A stretch of 64,000 nucleotides of DNA from Lachnoclostridium sp. (GTDB lineage Bacteria; Bacillota; Clostridia; Lachnospirales; Lachnospiraceae): contig JAETRR010000016.1 in assembly GCA_021770065.1 (NCBI GenBank), positions 1 to 64,000 of the forward strand, written 5' to 3'. This document shows, piece by piece, positions 42,701 through 51,055 of the stretch. A program made the position numbers and the translations under genes. The stretch's first letter is position 1, and each line of letters begins with the position of its first letter. A model generated the notes under the pieces. It was not told where the DNA came from. It made no database searches and was given only the letters and a program-made list of their open reading frames with translations.

Positions 42701-42729
42701 AATATACCACAACCCCCCTATATAATCAA
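42701..42729 (-). promoter_or_regulatory. Promoter of argH
   Basis: TTGATT (42724-42729) and TATATT (42701-42706) on the minus strand with a 17-base spacer, 79 bases before the start codon. Confidence 0.62.
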
Positions 42730-42774
42730 CATCCCCAAAAACCTTCCGCCATAACCCTGCCAGCAACGTAAAAA

Positions 42775-43017
42775 CGTCTGAGAAAAGGCAGGGCTGCGGG
42801 CTGCATTTCCTTTGGATTTAGAAAAACTCAGGCCGGAGCTTTCACGATCAAGAAAAATGCGTCCTCCGGACGCAAGGCGGTACTGTCTGAGGTGCGTTTC
42901 CATCAAGGAAACGGGCCGAGTTTACCGCCGTTTTTTCTGTCCCAAGCGAAAGCTCCGGCCTTAGTTTTTCTTAATACCAAAGGAACAGCAGCCCGCAGCC
43001 CTGCCTTTTCTCAGACG
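42775..43017. repeat. 243-bp near-perfect inverted repeat overlapping the queH stop codon
   Basis: The two ends begin with the same CGTCTGAGAAAAGGCAGGGC on opposite strands. The arms (42775-42843 and 42948-43017) match at about 64 of 70 positions, the outer 30 without a mismatch. The central 100 bases contain smaller hairpins: GCGTCC-TCC-GGACGC and GTTTCC-ATCAA-GGAAAC. The TGA of queH is part of the right end. No protein-coding frame fits; it looks like a non-autonomous mobile element (MITE-like) or a very strong structured RNA/terminator. Confidence 0.85.
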
Positions 43018-43655
43018 GACACAGCCCCTCTCTTCCTCTCCCGAAGCGAATACACACACCCACAATAATCCTGCCGGTAAAGTCCATACTCCCGGGACAG
43101 CTCAATCGATCTCTTATACCCGTCCCTCTTCTTAAAATCACTGTTCAAATAAGCCACCCCATACTCCCGGGACAGCTTCTCCCCGATCTCATTTAATCTC
43201 ACTGCATCCTTCAGCGGGCTGATGGAAAGCGTCGTCGTAAAATAATCAAACCTCCCGGCCCGTGCCATCTGTGCCGCCTCCAGCATCCGCAGGTGATAAC
43301 AGCGGAAGCACCTCTCTCCCCCTTCCGGTTCCTGCTCAAGCCCCTTAGCCGTCTCATAAAACCGTTCCTGCTCATAGGGCCCCTCCAGAAATGAAATCCT
43401 GTGCTTTGCCGGCAGCCGTAAGATAAGTGCTTCCTGCTCTCTCACCCGTTTTTCATACTCCTCAGCCGGAAATATATTCGGATTATAATAAAACACCGTT
43501 ATGGAAAAATATTCCGAAAGATATTCCAGCACATAGCTGCTGCAGGGAGCACAGCAGCTATGCAGTAAAAGACGGGGCACCCGCCCCGCTTCTACAAGCT
43601 TTTCTATGGTCTGATTCAATTCCCTCTGATAATTTCTCCGATTCATTACATACAC
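43011..43655 (-). CDS. queH: Epoxyqueuosine reductase QueH
   Basis: A 214-residue enzyme that reduces epoxyqueuosine to queuosine in tRNA anticodons, replacing QueG in anaerobes. Cys clusters of the family are visible: LLLHSCCAPCSSYVLEYL near the N-terminus, RCFRCYHLRMLEAA and the C-terminal YRQDYCGCVYS. FYYNPNIFPAEEYEKR and YFTTTLSISPLKDA are also diagnostic. The stop codon lies inside a long palindrome, which may have replaced the native 3' end. Confidence 0.94.
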   Translation of the reverse strand: MYVMNRRNYQRELNQTIEKLVEAGRVPRLLLHSCCAPCSSYVLEYLSEYFSITVFYYNPNIFPAEEYEKRVREQEALILRLPAKHRISFLEGPYEQERFYETAKGLEQEPEGGERCFRCYHLRMLEAAQMARAGRFDYFTTTLSISPLKDAVRLNEIGEKLSREYGVAYLNSDFKKRDGYKRSIELSREYGLYRQDYCGCVYSLRERKRGAVSV

Positions 43656-43672
43656 ACATCCTGTTCCTCATA

Positions 43673-43718
43673 CTTTAACGGACGAAGTCCGCCTATCCCG
43701 AAGGGACATGTATTCTAT
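43673..43718 (-). repeat. REP-like multi-hairpin repeat, copy 3 (inverted)
   Basis: Read on the minus strand: ATACATGTCCCTTCGGGAT, then GGCGGACTTCGTCCG, matching copy 1 at 18113 closely. It lies between the second VanY-type gene and queH. Confidence 0.6.
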
Positions 43719-43730
43719 CTGAACTTTTAT

Positions 43731-44597
43731 CTATATACTCTCCACCGTATCCAGATATTCCTCCAGACAGATCCCCCGCTCCATAATCTCCTTAGCTGCC
43801 TTCTCACCTACATACCGGTAATGCCACGGCTCAAAAATAATTCCCGTCTCATCCGTCTTGTCCGTCGGATACCGCAGAATAAAACCATATTTCCAGCAAT
43901 TCTCCTTCAGCCACTGAGCCTCTGGCGTCCGGGCCTGCTTCTCATCCAGAATCTGATAATCCCTTGCCACAATATCCACGGCCAGCCCAAGATTATGTTC
44001 GCTGGTGCCCGGAAAAGCCACCTCCGTACCTGCTTTTTCCCTGGCCGCCTCTCCGGTAAGCCCTGTCTCCGCCGTCACCCTTCGCACCTTTTCCTCAAAC
44101 AGATCCGTCTGCTTCTCTATGGTACGATACGCCGAGCAGACCCAAAAGTCAAGTCCTTCTCTCCGGCCGTCCGCAAGCATTTCCTGGAGATACCCTACGG
44201 CTCTGGCATCAAAATAATAGTTGTTCTCAATCTCCGCAACCGCCGGCCTGTAACCGTCCTCCATGGGGTTCCATTTATTTACGAGAGTCAGCTTCCAGGC
44301 TTCCTCCTCGCCGGCCTCAAGAAGATTTCCGGCAATTCCCTCTGTCTCCGCCGCAGCTTTTTCCGGTTTCTGCTCCCATTGCAGATTTTCTGCCGTATAC
44401 AACATATTTTCCGCTTTTTCTGCAAAAGTCTGTTCGGGCTTTTCTCCCCCGCTCTTTGCAAACACGATCCTCCCGCACAATACACCAAGCAGAAAAGTAA
44501 ACAGACAGAAGCCTAATATTTTCCGCTGCATGGACTGCCTGCGTTTTCTTTTTCTCGATTCCCTGTTCTCCTGTTCATATTCTCTGTATCTTCGCAT
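43731..44597 (-). CDS. VanY/M15B D-alanyl-D-alanine carboxypeptidase
   Basis: A 288-residue exported peptidase with a basic N-terminus, one membrane segment (about residues 25-45) and an Ala/Glu-rich spacer. The M15B domain has CSAYRTIEKQTDLFEEKV, the zinc motif FPGTSEHNLGLAVDIVAR and FEPWHYRYVGEKAAKEIM. It is paralogous to the protein at 28195-29487 but lacks the Pro/Glu-rich tail. The ATG at 44597 follows GAGGTG; two start codons just upstream in frame lie on the ribosome site. Confidence 0.91.
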   Translation of the reverse strand: MRRYREYEQENRESRKRKRRQSMQRKILGFCLFTFLLGVLCGRIVFAKSGGEKPEQTFAEKAENMLYTAENLQWEQKPEKAAAETEGIAGNLLEAGEEEAWKLTLVNKWNPMEDGYRPAVAEIENNYYFDARAVGYLQEMLADGRREGLDFWVCSAYRTIEKQTDLFEEKVRRVTAETGLTGEAAREKAGTEVAFPGTSEHNLGLAVDIVARDYQILDEKQARTPEAQWLKENCWKYGFILRYPTDKTDETGIIFEPWHYRYVGEKAAKEIMERGICLEEYLDTVESI

Positions 44598-44725
44598 ATT
44601 CATCACCTCGTATTCTTATCATAGAGGCGGCTTGTATCAAAAAAGCATCAAAATAATACATTTTTTCTTTCTTACTATTATTATATTGTCCTCAGTTTAT
44701 ATCCGGGTTCTAAAGCTCAAAATTT

Positions 44726-45427
44726 TTAACATTTTTGTTTGGCCAGCTTATGTATCTCTCTAACAATCTTTTCTATATCTTCTATAAACTTTCCAACCAT
44801 ACTTTTTGTAATTTTTTCTCTTTGAGCATCTGAATGTCTTCTGCCTGATTGATGTGCAATCACATTTCTTCGACAGTATAACATTTCTAAAACTTCTCTC
44901 AACTTATACTTTGTTTTTATCACCGTGTCCCTTTCATAAAAAACTGTATCAGCAACCTTTTGTAAGTCTAAACCCAAAAGATTCATTTGATCCTTGACTG
45001 ACTCATAGGACACAAGGGTAATTTCTTTATAAAATTCATTTACAAACTCCAAAAACCACCCGGGATCTTCCCGTGCATTCAGCGCTCTGTCTACAATACT
45101 CATTCTAACAGAAAGATTATTATATTTTTTAGTTTTATCCCAGTTCCCTGCAAACATTTCCGACAAACCAAATTTTGTCAGTTCATGTAAATAAAAATCA
45201 AATGCACTTTCCAGAAAAACAATTTGTGAACTCCAGATATTTCTTGCTTCCTCCTCCCTTCCATTTTGAAACAACTCATCAGCAATATCAAACTGTGAGC
45301 GGATGTATTGCAAATTTTCGTCAAAATGTTCCTCTATCTCATTCAGTTGAAATTTAACAATTGCCGGAGATATCTTTTCTCTTATTTCTTCTTGTCTTGG
45401 CTTTAAATCGAAGTTTCTTCCCTCCAT
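44726..45427 (-). CDS. HEPN-domain protein, putative RNase partner of the upstream ATPase
   Basis: A 233-residue, all-helical protein. Near the C-terminus it has LEMLYCRRNVIAHQSGRRHS, where Arg187 and His192 form the R-x4-H motif of HEPN ribonucleases. The preceding helices (ARNIWSSQIVFLESAFDFYL and others) resemble RiboL-PSP-type HEPN domains. HEPN proteins often act as toxins that cut tRNA or mRNA. The start lies 11 bases after the ATPase stop codon, so the two form an operon. Base composition is clearly more AT-rich than the flanking genes, suggesting acquisition. The nuclease role is inferred from motif and context. Confidence 0.7.
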   Translation of the reverse strand: MEGRNFDLKPRQEEIREKISPAIVKFQLNEIEEHFDENLQYIRSQFDIADELFQNGREEEARNIWSSQIVFLESAFDFYLHELTKFGLSEMFAGNWDKTKKYNNLSVRMSIVDRALNAREDPGWFLEFVNEFYKEITLVSYESVKDQMNLLGLDLQKVADTVFYERDTVIKTKYKLREVLEMLYCRRNVIAHQSGRRHSDAQREKITKSMVGKFIEDIEKIVREIHKLAKQKC

Positions 45428-45438
45428 GCTCCACCTCG

Positions 45439-46686
45439 TTACCGCTTATCGATTGCATCATCGAAAGAAAAATTCTTATTTAATATTGGAATCGCACCGT
45501 ACTTGCCAGAAATATATCCTTTTTCAAGATTCTCCGTTTTTCTTACATTCTTTACCTCCACAAGAGAATACAAATCTGTAGCTCTTTCTTTATCCAACTG
45601 TGTAAACCAAATTTGATCACGCCTGAACAAACTGGAATCCAGCAGACTTGAATCATGGGTAGAAAATATAAGCTGCGCAAATTGTTCTTTTTTCGCTTCA
45701 TTAAATAATTTTACTATTTCGTAAACTATTGATTCATGTAAGCTTATTTCAATTTCGTCACAAACTAATATTTTCTCGTTATTAATGATATCAATAATCG
45801 GACAGATAACTTCAAACAATCTCTTAATTCCTGTGGATTCTTCAGTCATTAAATCTGTTTCAAACTCATCGTATACTAATTTTGCTTCTATAATATTAGC
45901 GTCCTGAGAAGTTATCAGTGTTTTTAATGCTTCCGGCATTTCCTGCGGTAAATCTTTTGCAGTTAACCTGGTTTTTTCCAGCCCTGCTTTAACATCCTTC
46001 ACTCCGGTTCCCAGAGCCTGTAAAATTTCTACAAATACATCCTTAACCTGTTTGCTCTGCTGCATTAACTGAATAGAATACTCTATCCAGTTATTCCCAT
46101 GAGGATTATATACTACTACATCCTTATTAAAAAACAAAAAGGCTTCTTCTATTTCTTTTATATTGGTATAATTCGCAGCACATGATAAAAACAATCTGTT
46201 TTCTTTTAATACGCCTAAACTAACGTCAAAGACATTTTTATACTTATCACCAGGTTTAATTACCATAGCTTCCCTTTCAAATATTTTTACCTGACGTCCT
46301 TTTGGAAAATAATATAAATATTCGTCTTTTACCGCATTTTTTACTATCGCAAAACCATATGCATACCTTATACCGTTCTTTACAAATTGGATATCATATT
46401 CGCTCGGGACTTCGTCAGAATTCAATTTATGCGGCGCTTGAAAAATTTCTTCTCCCGGCTGGTGTTTTATGCTCTCACTAACCAGGCTGCACATAAATTC
46501 CAATGCATTAATAAAATTACTTTTTCCAGAACCATTTGCCCCATAAATCACCGCCGAACGCATAACCCTGACATTTGAAAAAGACTTTAAGGTTTCCTCT
46601 AAAGTATCATCACTCCCCGCAATTGTTGAAAAAGTTACCTTCTTTTTTATTGACTTATGATTTGAACATGAAAACTGCAATACCAT
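45439..46686 (-). CDS. AAA15-type (OLD/RloA-like) ATPase of a two-gene module
   Basis: A 415-residue ATPase. Walker A is GANGSGKS (49-56) after MRSAVIY, and ABC-like ends are visible as the Walker B ILVCDEIEISLHES and FSTHDSSLLDSSLFRRDQIW near residues 310-370. The layout fits AAA15/AAA_21 ATPases found in RloA, AriA, AbiL-type and PrrC-linked defence modules. There is no TOPRIM domain. Its own promoter and GGAGG start the operon; the HEPN protein is encoded next. It probably restrains and triggers the HEPN partner, which is inference. Confidence 0.8.
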   Translation of the reverse strand: MVLQFSCSNHKSIKKKVTFSTIAGSDDTLEETLKSFSNVRVMRSAVIYGANGSGKSNFINALEFMCSLVSESIKHQPGEEIFQAPHKLNSDEVPSEYDIQFVKNGIRYAYGFAIVKNAVKDEYLYYFPKGRQVKIFEREAMVIKPGDKYKNVFDVSLGVLKENRLFLSCAANYTNIKEIEEAFLFFNKDVVVYNPHGNNWIEYSIQLMQQSKQVKDVFVEILQALGTGVKDVKAGLEKTRLTAKDLPQEMPEALKTLITSQDANIIEAKLVYDEFETDLMTEESTGIKRLFEVICPIIDIINNEKILVCDEIEISLHESIVYEIVKLFNEAKKEQFAQLIFSTHDSSLLDSSLFRRDQIWFTQLDKERATDLYSLVEVKNVRKTENLEKGYISGKYGAIPILNKNFSFDDAIDKR

Positions 46687-46716
46687 ATACGATGTCCCTC
46701 CAATTTTGATATACTC

Positions 46717-46745
46717 ATACTACCTGCCATTTCGGTTTTTGTCAA
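46717..46745 (-). promoter_or_regulatory. Promoter of the ATPase-HEPN operon
   Basis: Perfect TTGACA (46740-46745) and TAGTAT (46717-46722) on the minus strand with a 17-base spacer, 30 bases before the start codon. Confidence 0.75.
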
Positions 46746-46827
46746 TTATTTTTGCACTTTTTCTGCAAATCAGACATTTAAAACATCACAATTGATACCA
46801 GTACTATAATTTACTATATTTTATTTA

Positions 46828-47700
46828 TTAAGAAATGATCGGCTCTATGCGGAACATTAATTTTTCCGGCCGCAAAAGATACTCTATCCGGTCGTCCTCA
46901 TCCTCCAGATTTGCATAAAACTGCCTTCCCGAGATATCAAGTCCCCATTCTCTGGCTGTCAGAATCTCTGCTTCCTCTTTTGAATACCCCTTACTTATCA
47001 TTCTTTCCAAATGCTCTGTAAATTCTTCTGTGTCGATTCCAAAGTCCTCCCCTATCCAGACGGAATGACTGTCTGTCACTTCGTACCCCAGATAGTCACC
47101 CCAGCGTTCTGCCTTTTCCTGCAATTCCTCTATTCCCATATCAGAGACATCCCAGGCATATCTCGAAACACTTACACTGGTTGACTGCATATCATATTCG
47201 TCATACGGCACACCTTCATAAATATACTGCGAAAAGCTGACAATCTTTCCTGTCTCATCATCCATGGTAAAAGTCAGCTGACTGTCAAGCGACTCCGCAA
47301 CACCCTCCCACAACATAATAGAGCGTTCACTGTCTTCCATATCCACATAAAAAAATGCGGAAGCTTCCACCACCTTCAGGAGATCCGCATCAAAATCAAT
47401 CAAAATCTCCTGTTCTGCCAAAACTCCGATCTCTTTTCTCACCTGCTCGGCTATGGTATCCTGATTGTAATTTTTTCCGTTTACCAGAGTCAGCGCATTG
47501 ACCGTATCCTGACTCCGCAGGCGGAGCTTTTCAGAAAGGGTCATGGAAACCTGCTCCCGAAGGACAACCTCCTGCACTTCCTCCGTCTCGCTTTTTCCCG
47601 TCCGCTGTTCGTCCTGCCACTCCATGACCGCAGACGGAAGAAACAGGCTTGCCGCAGCCAGAACAATACAGAGAATTCCTGTCATTATATAATTTTTCAT
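46828..47700 (-). CDS. Membrane-anchored extracytoplasmic protein of unknown function
   Basis: A 290-residue protein with a single N-terminal membrane segment (IMTGILCIVLAAASLFLPSA), probably an uncleaved anchor, and a soluble acidic domain outside the cell. The ATG at 47700 has GGAGG 6 bases upstream. The same strand and position after a kinase/regulator pair suggest it is part of their operon, perhaps as an accessory sensor or output. Two tandem palindromic repeats lie between it and the kinase gene. I do not recognise a domain. Confidence 0.65.
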   Translation of the reverse strand: MKNYIMTGILCIVLAAASLFLPSAVMEWQDEQRTGKSETEEVQEVVLREQVSMTLSEKLRLRSQDTVNALTLVNGKNYNQDTIAEQVRKEIGVLAEQEILIDFDADLLKVVEASAFFYVDMEDSERSIMLWEGVAESLDSQLTFTMDDETGKIVSFSQYIYEGVPYDEYDMQSTSVSVSRYAWDVSDMGIEELQEKAERWGDYLGYEVTDSHSVWIGEDFGIDTEEFTEHLERMISKGYSKEEAEILTAREWGLDISGRQFYANLEDEDDRIEYLLRPEKLMFRIEPIIS

Positions 47701-47734
47701 AACCGGCCTCCATTCCAGTTCCGTAATTTTCATT

Positions 47735-47945
47735 CCAGTTCCGTAATATCCCTCTCAGTACACCTTAACCTAAATCAATTTCCAGTCACAAAAGCATGTG
47801 CCTGTAAATCGATTTGTGCACTGTGAGGGATATTACTGTTTCCAGTTCCGTAATATCCCTCTCAGTACACCTTAACCTAAATCAATTTCCAGTCACAAAA
47901 GCATGTGCCTGTAAATCGATTTGTGCACTGTGAGGGATATTACTG
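47735..47945. repeat. Two tandem copies of the CCGTAATATCC palindromic repeat
   Basis: Two essentially identical units of about 104 bases (47735-47837 and 47842-47945), each starting CCAGTTCCGTAATATCCC and ending GAGGGATATTACTG, form imperfect inverted repeats. The second supplies the TAA stop codon of the kinase gene. The identity of the two suggests recent duplication. A related copy is at 31187-31290. Confidence 0.85.
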
Positions 47946-49355
47946 ATTCCCGGGCAGTTCCAGAAATATGCGCACCATAGTTCCCTTGCCCTGTATACTC
48001 TTAAAGGTCATGGTTCCTCCATGCCGCTTTACGATCTCCTGACAGATGGATAGCCCGAGACCGGCCCCTCCCTGCTGCCTGGCCCGGGACTTGTCTACCA
48101 TGTAGAATGCCTCTGTGATCCGGGACAGTTCTTCCCTGGGAATTCCCTTCCCGGTATCCCGGACATAGATGGCAAATCCGCCTTCCTCCCTGCGCCCGAG
48201 CAGGTAAAGAGTCCCTTCTCCCTCAATGGCCTTCCGTCCGTTATCCAGAAGGTTTAAAAGCACTGTCTTCATCAGATCCGGCTCCAGCATCAAAACTGCC
48301 TCTTCCATAATCACCTTCAGCACAATCCCCAGCCTTTTCAGAGAAGGCTGAAGCATTCCCCTGATATCCTCCGCCATCCAGCGGATTTTTACCGGCTTAA
48401 GCTCCAGTTCCTGGTTTTTTACAACCATCAGATCCAATAATTTAAAAGAAAGGGATTCCAGACGCTTTCCTTCCTTAAAAATATAGTTGGCTGCCTGGAA
48501 CTGTTCCTCCCTTGTAACTTCCGTAGTCCGGAGCATATCGGCATAACCGATCATGGAAGTCAGCGGCGTCTTCAGCTCATGGGCAAAGCTCCCGATAAAG
48601 TCCTCCTGCCTTCTGGCCGCATCCTCCAGTTCCTGAAACTGCTGTTCCAGATTATCTGCCATATGGTTAAAATCCGCCGCCAAATCCCCGATTTCATCCC
48701 TGCTTTCCGTCCTGGCACGGACACTTAAGTTTCCTTCCGCGATCCTCCGGGCAGCTCTGGACAACCGCCTTAAGGGTCTGAGCAGCCAGGAAGCCATTCC
48801 GTAACAGAGAACACTCTGAACCGCCAAAAGCCCCACAAGCCACTGCCGGTAGATCCTATACTGAAATGCCCTCTCCCGAAAAAGCTCCGTCACATCCCGG
48901 ATGCTCTCCAGATACAAAAACTCCTCTTCCCCCAGGCAGACCATACTTGCCGTCTGAAGCTCATAACCGCTGTCTGTCTTTCGCAGCATATGGCCCCGGC
49001 TGGTTCTCGTGATGGTTTCCAAAAGTCCTGTATCCGGATCCGCCTCTGCATTGTCATAAAGCACCTGGCCGGCCCCGTCAGAAATCCGGATCCGCAGATC
49101 ACTGCCTGCCATTCCCTCCACCATAGCATCTGCCGTGCGCCGCACATTTTCCTTACTAAGCTCCATATCCTGTATGGCAGCGCTCCAATAAGCTGCAAAT
49201 GAGTACTGAAGCATCCTGTTCTCTTCCCCGGCATTGGCAGTTTCACGCTCGTAAGTAGACTGAAACAAGGCGGATATCAGAACATATCCGCCAATGCTGA
49301 AAATCAAAAGGCTTAAGATAACGGTTGAAAAACATATTTTCCAGGAAAATTTCAT
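47940..49355 (-). CDS. Membrane sensor histidine kinase
   Basis: A 471-residue kinase with two membrane helices (about residues 8-30 and 165-188) around an extracytoplasmic domain, then HAMP (LRRLSRAARRIAEGNLSVRA). HisKA has the phospho-His in FIGSFAHELKTPLTSMIGYA. HATPase has LLNLLDNGRKAI and QQGGAGLGLSICQEIVKRHG. It starts right after the regulator stop codon, so the pair is cotranscribed. Its stop codon TAA lies inside a repeat element. Confidence 0.93.
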   Translation of the reverse strand: MKFSWKICFSTVILSLLIFSIGGYVLISALFQSTYERETANAGEENRMLQYSFAAYWSAAIQDMELSKENVRRTADAMVEGMAGSDLRIRISDGAGQVLYDNAEADPDTGLLETITRTSRGHMLRKTDSGYELQTASMVCLGEEEFLYLESIRDVTELFRERAFQYRIYRQWLVGLLAVQSVLCYGMASWLLRPLRRLSRAARRIAEGNLSVRARTESRDEIGDLAADFNHMADNLEQQFQELEDAARRQEDFIGSFAHELKTPLTSMIGYADMLRTTEVTREEQFQAANYIFKEGKRLESLSFKLLDLMVVKNQELELKPVKIRWMAEDIRGMLQPSLKRLGIVLKVIMEEAVLMLEPDLMKTVLLNLLDNGRKAIEGEGTLYLLGRREEGGFAIYVRDTGKGIPREELSRITEAFYMVDKSRARQQGGAGLGLSICQEIVKRHGGTMTFKSIQGKGTMVRIFLELPGNQ

Positions 49356-50009
49356 CTATCCCTCCAGTCGGTATCCAACCTTGTACACCGTAACAATTTT
49401 ATCCTCCCAGCCTATTTTTCTGCGCATCCGCTGTACGTGGAGATCCACGGTGCGGCTGTCTCCCATGTACTCCCCTCCCCAGATCCGCTCATAAATGGTT
49501 TCACGGTAGAGGGCAACATTTTTATTGCGGACGAAAAGAAGCAGAAGTTCGTATTCCTTTTTGGTGAGATTGATGGGAGTTCCATCCCGTTTTACAATCC
49601 GTGAGGATGTGTCTATAACCAAATCATGTATAGTCAGGATATTTTCCGTCTTGTGGTAACGGCGGAGCACCGTCTCCACCCTTGCCAGGAGCTCAATGAT
49701 CTCAAAGGGCTTGGTCAGATAGTCGTCCGCCCCAAGCTTAAGTCCCTTCACCCGATCATTGACAGAAGCCTTGGCTGTGAGAAATATCACGGGGATCTCC
49801 AGGGGCGCTATATAATTCATCAGCTCATAGCCGTCTACCTTGGGGAGCATTACGTCCAGGAGAATCAGATCGTACCTGGCTTTATCAAGGGCATCCGCAG
49901 CTGCCATGCCGTCAAAGACACAGTGGCAGGAGTAGCCCGCTTTTCTTAAATTTACAGCTATGAGATTGGAAATGGGCCTTTCATCTTCAACTACTAAAAT
50001 CTGTATCAT
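49356..50009 (-). CDS. OmpR/PhoB-type response regulator
   Basis: A 217-residue regulator. The receiver has LVVEDERPISN, phospho-acceptor Asp52 in LILLDVMLPKVDGYEL and the Lys in DDYLTKPFEI. The winged-helix domain contains LTKKEYELLLLFVRNKNVAL and a recognition helix (MGDSRTVDLHVQRMRRKIG). The ATG at 50009 follows GAGG at 7 bases; a longer frame upstream is not conserved in character. It is the first gene of the operon with the kinase. Confidence 0.93.
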   Translation of the reverse strand: MIQILVVEDERPISNLIAVNLRKAGYSCHCVFDGMAAADALDKARYDLILLDVMLPKVDGYELMNYIAPLEIPVIFLTAKASVNDRVKGLKLGADDYLTKPFEIIELLARVETVLRRYHKTENILTIHDLVIDTSSRIVKRDGTPINLTKKEYELLLLFVRNKNVALYRETIYERIWGGEYMGDSRTVDLHVQRMRRKIGWEDKIVTVYKVGYRLEG

Positions 50010-50287
50010 TTCTTTTCCTCTTTCTGTCATATTCCCGGCAGTACATATCAAAATTCTCCATAGCCGGCAGCGGCGCATGGAACATCCCTGAACTAAGTTT
50101 TCCGCTGCGCAAAAAAGAGCCTTTCATATTAAAATTTACATCATAAGTGTATCATAGTTGCATCAAAAATGTCTCTAAATTTTCAGGCGGAAACATCTTC
50201 CCGGGATGCATTTTTCTGTAAGATAGAAAAGCACCATTTCCTGCCACCCTCATAAAATAGCTATATATTACAATAGGAGGCATGCTT

Positions 50288-51055
50288 ATGAATCCCTTAC
50301 TGGAGCTTTCTCATGTCAGCTACTCCTACCATGAGGTGAACGGTGAAACGCTCGCTCTGTCTGACATCTCCTTTACTCTTAAGAACGGCAGCTTTCTTGC
50401 GATTGTCGGCCCTTCCGGTTGTGGAAAATCCACACTGTTATCGTTAATCTGCGGCCTTCTTGAGCCCGAGGAGGGCAGTATCGCCTTTCGGGGAAAGCCT
50501 CTCAGGGAGGCCGGCGCCAGCATCGGATATATGCTGCAGAAGGATCATTTATTTGAATGGCGTACTGTTTACAGCAATGTGACCCTTGGTCTGGAAATAC
50601 AGAAAAAACTGACACCCAAACATTTGTCTTCCGTCGATGCCATGCTGGAAACCTATGGCCTTTCCTCTTTTAAAAATGCCCGGCCTTCTCAGCTTTCCGG
50701 CGGTATGCGCCAGCGTGCGGCCCTGATACGCACTCTGGCTCTGGAACCGGATCTGCTGCTTTTGGATGAGCCCTTTTCTGCCCTGGATTACCAGACAAGG
50801 CTTTCTGTCTGTGACGATATTGCCGCTATTATTAAAAAGGAAGAGAAAACGGCAATTCTGGTTACCCATGATCTGTCCGAGGCTATCAGTATGGCGGATC
50901 AGGTGCTGGTCCTTTCCAAACGGCCGGGGCGGGTACAAAAGCTGGTTCCCGTGACCTTTGCCATGGAGGAACGCACACCCATGAGAGCCAGAAATGCGCC
51001 TGAATTCAAGGACTATTTTAATCTTATCTGGAAGGAGTTGAATATAAGTGGCTGA
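50288..51055 (+). CDS. ABC importer ATP-binding protein (SsuB/TauB/NrtD type)
   Basis: A 255-residue ATPase with GPSGCGKST, the signature LSGGMRQRAALIRTL, Walker B LLLLDEPFSALDYQTR and the His in VTHDLSEAISMADQ. The family energises uptake of sulfonates, taurine, nitrate, cyanate or pyrimidine precursors. AGGAGG lies 7 bases before ATG 50288. It overlaps the permease gene by 8 bases. No substrate-binding protein gene follows, so the solute is unknown. I looked for but did not find a TPP riboswitch upstream. Confidence 0.91.
   Translation: MNPLLELSHVSYSYHEVNGETLALSDISFTLKNGSFLAIVGPSGCGKSTLLSLICGLLEPEEGSIAFRGKPLREAGASIGYMLQKDHLFEWRTVYSNVTLGLEIQKKLTPKHLSSVDAMLETYGLSSFKNARPSQLSGGMRQRAALIRTLALEPDLLLLDEPFSALDYQTRLSVCDDIAAIIKKEEKTAILVTHDLSEAISMADQVLVLSKRPGRVQKLVPVTFAMEERTPMRARNAPEFKDYFNLIWKELNISG

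Noticed and set aside
41468-42754. Long plus-strand open frame of 428 codons opposite argH
   Set aside because: It is an antisense shadow of argH: the minus strand has all family motifs, while the plus-strand translation is His/Arg/Leu-rich with no recognisable domain and no ribosome site.
42623-42774. Possible T-box or arginine-responsive leader before argH
   Set aside because: No T-box AGGGTGG-like antiterminator sequence and no terminator/antiterminator pair before the start; only a plain promoter is visible.
50010-50287. Possible TPP or other riboswitch before the SsuB-type gene
   Set aside because: The conserved CUGAGA and ACCUGAUCUGG-type elements are absent; no other known riboswitch core was recognised.
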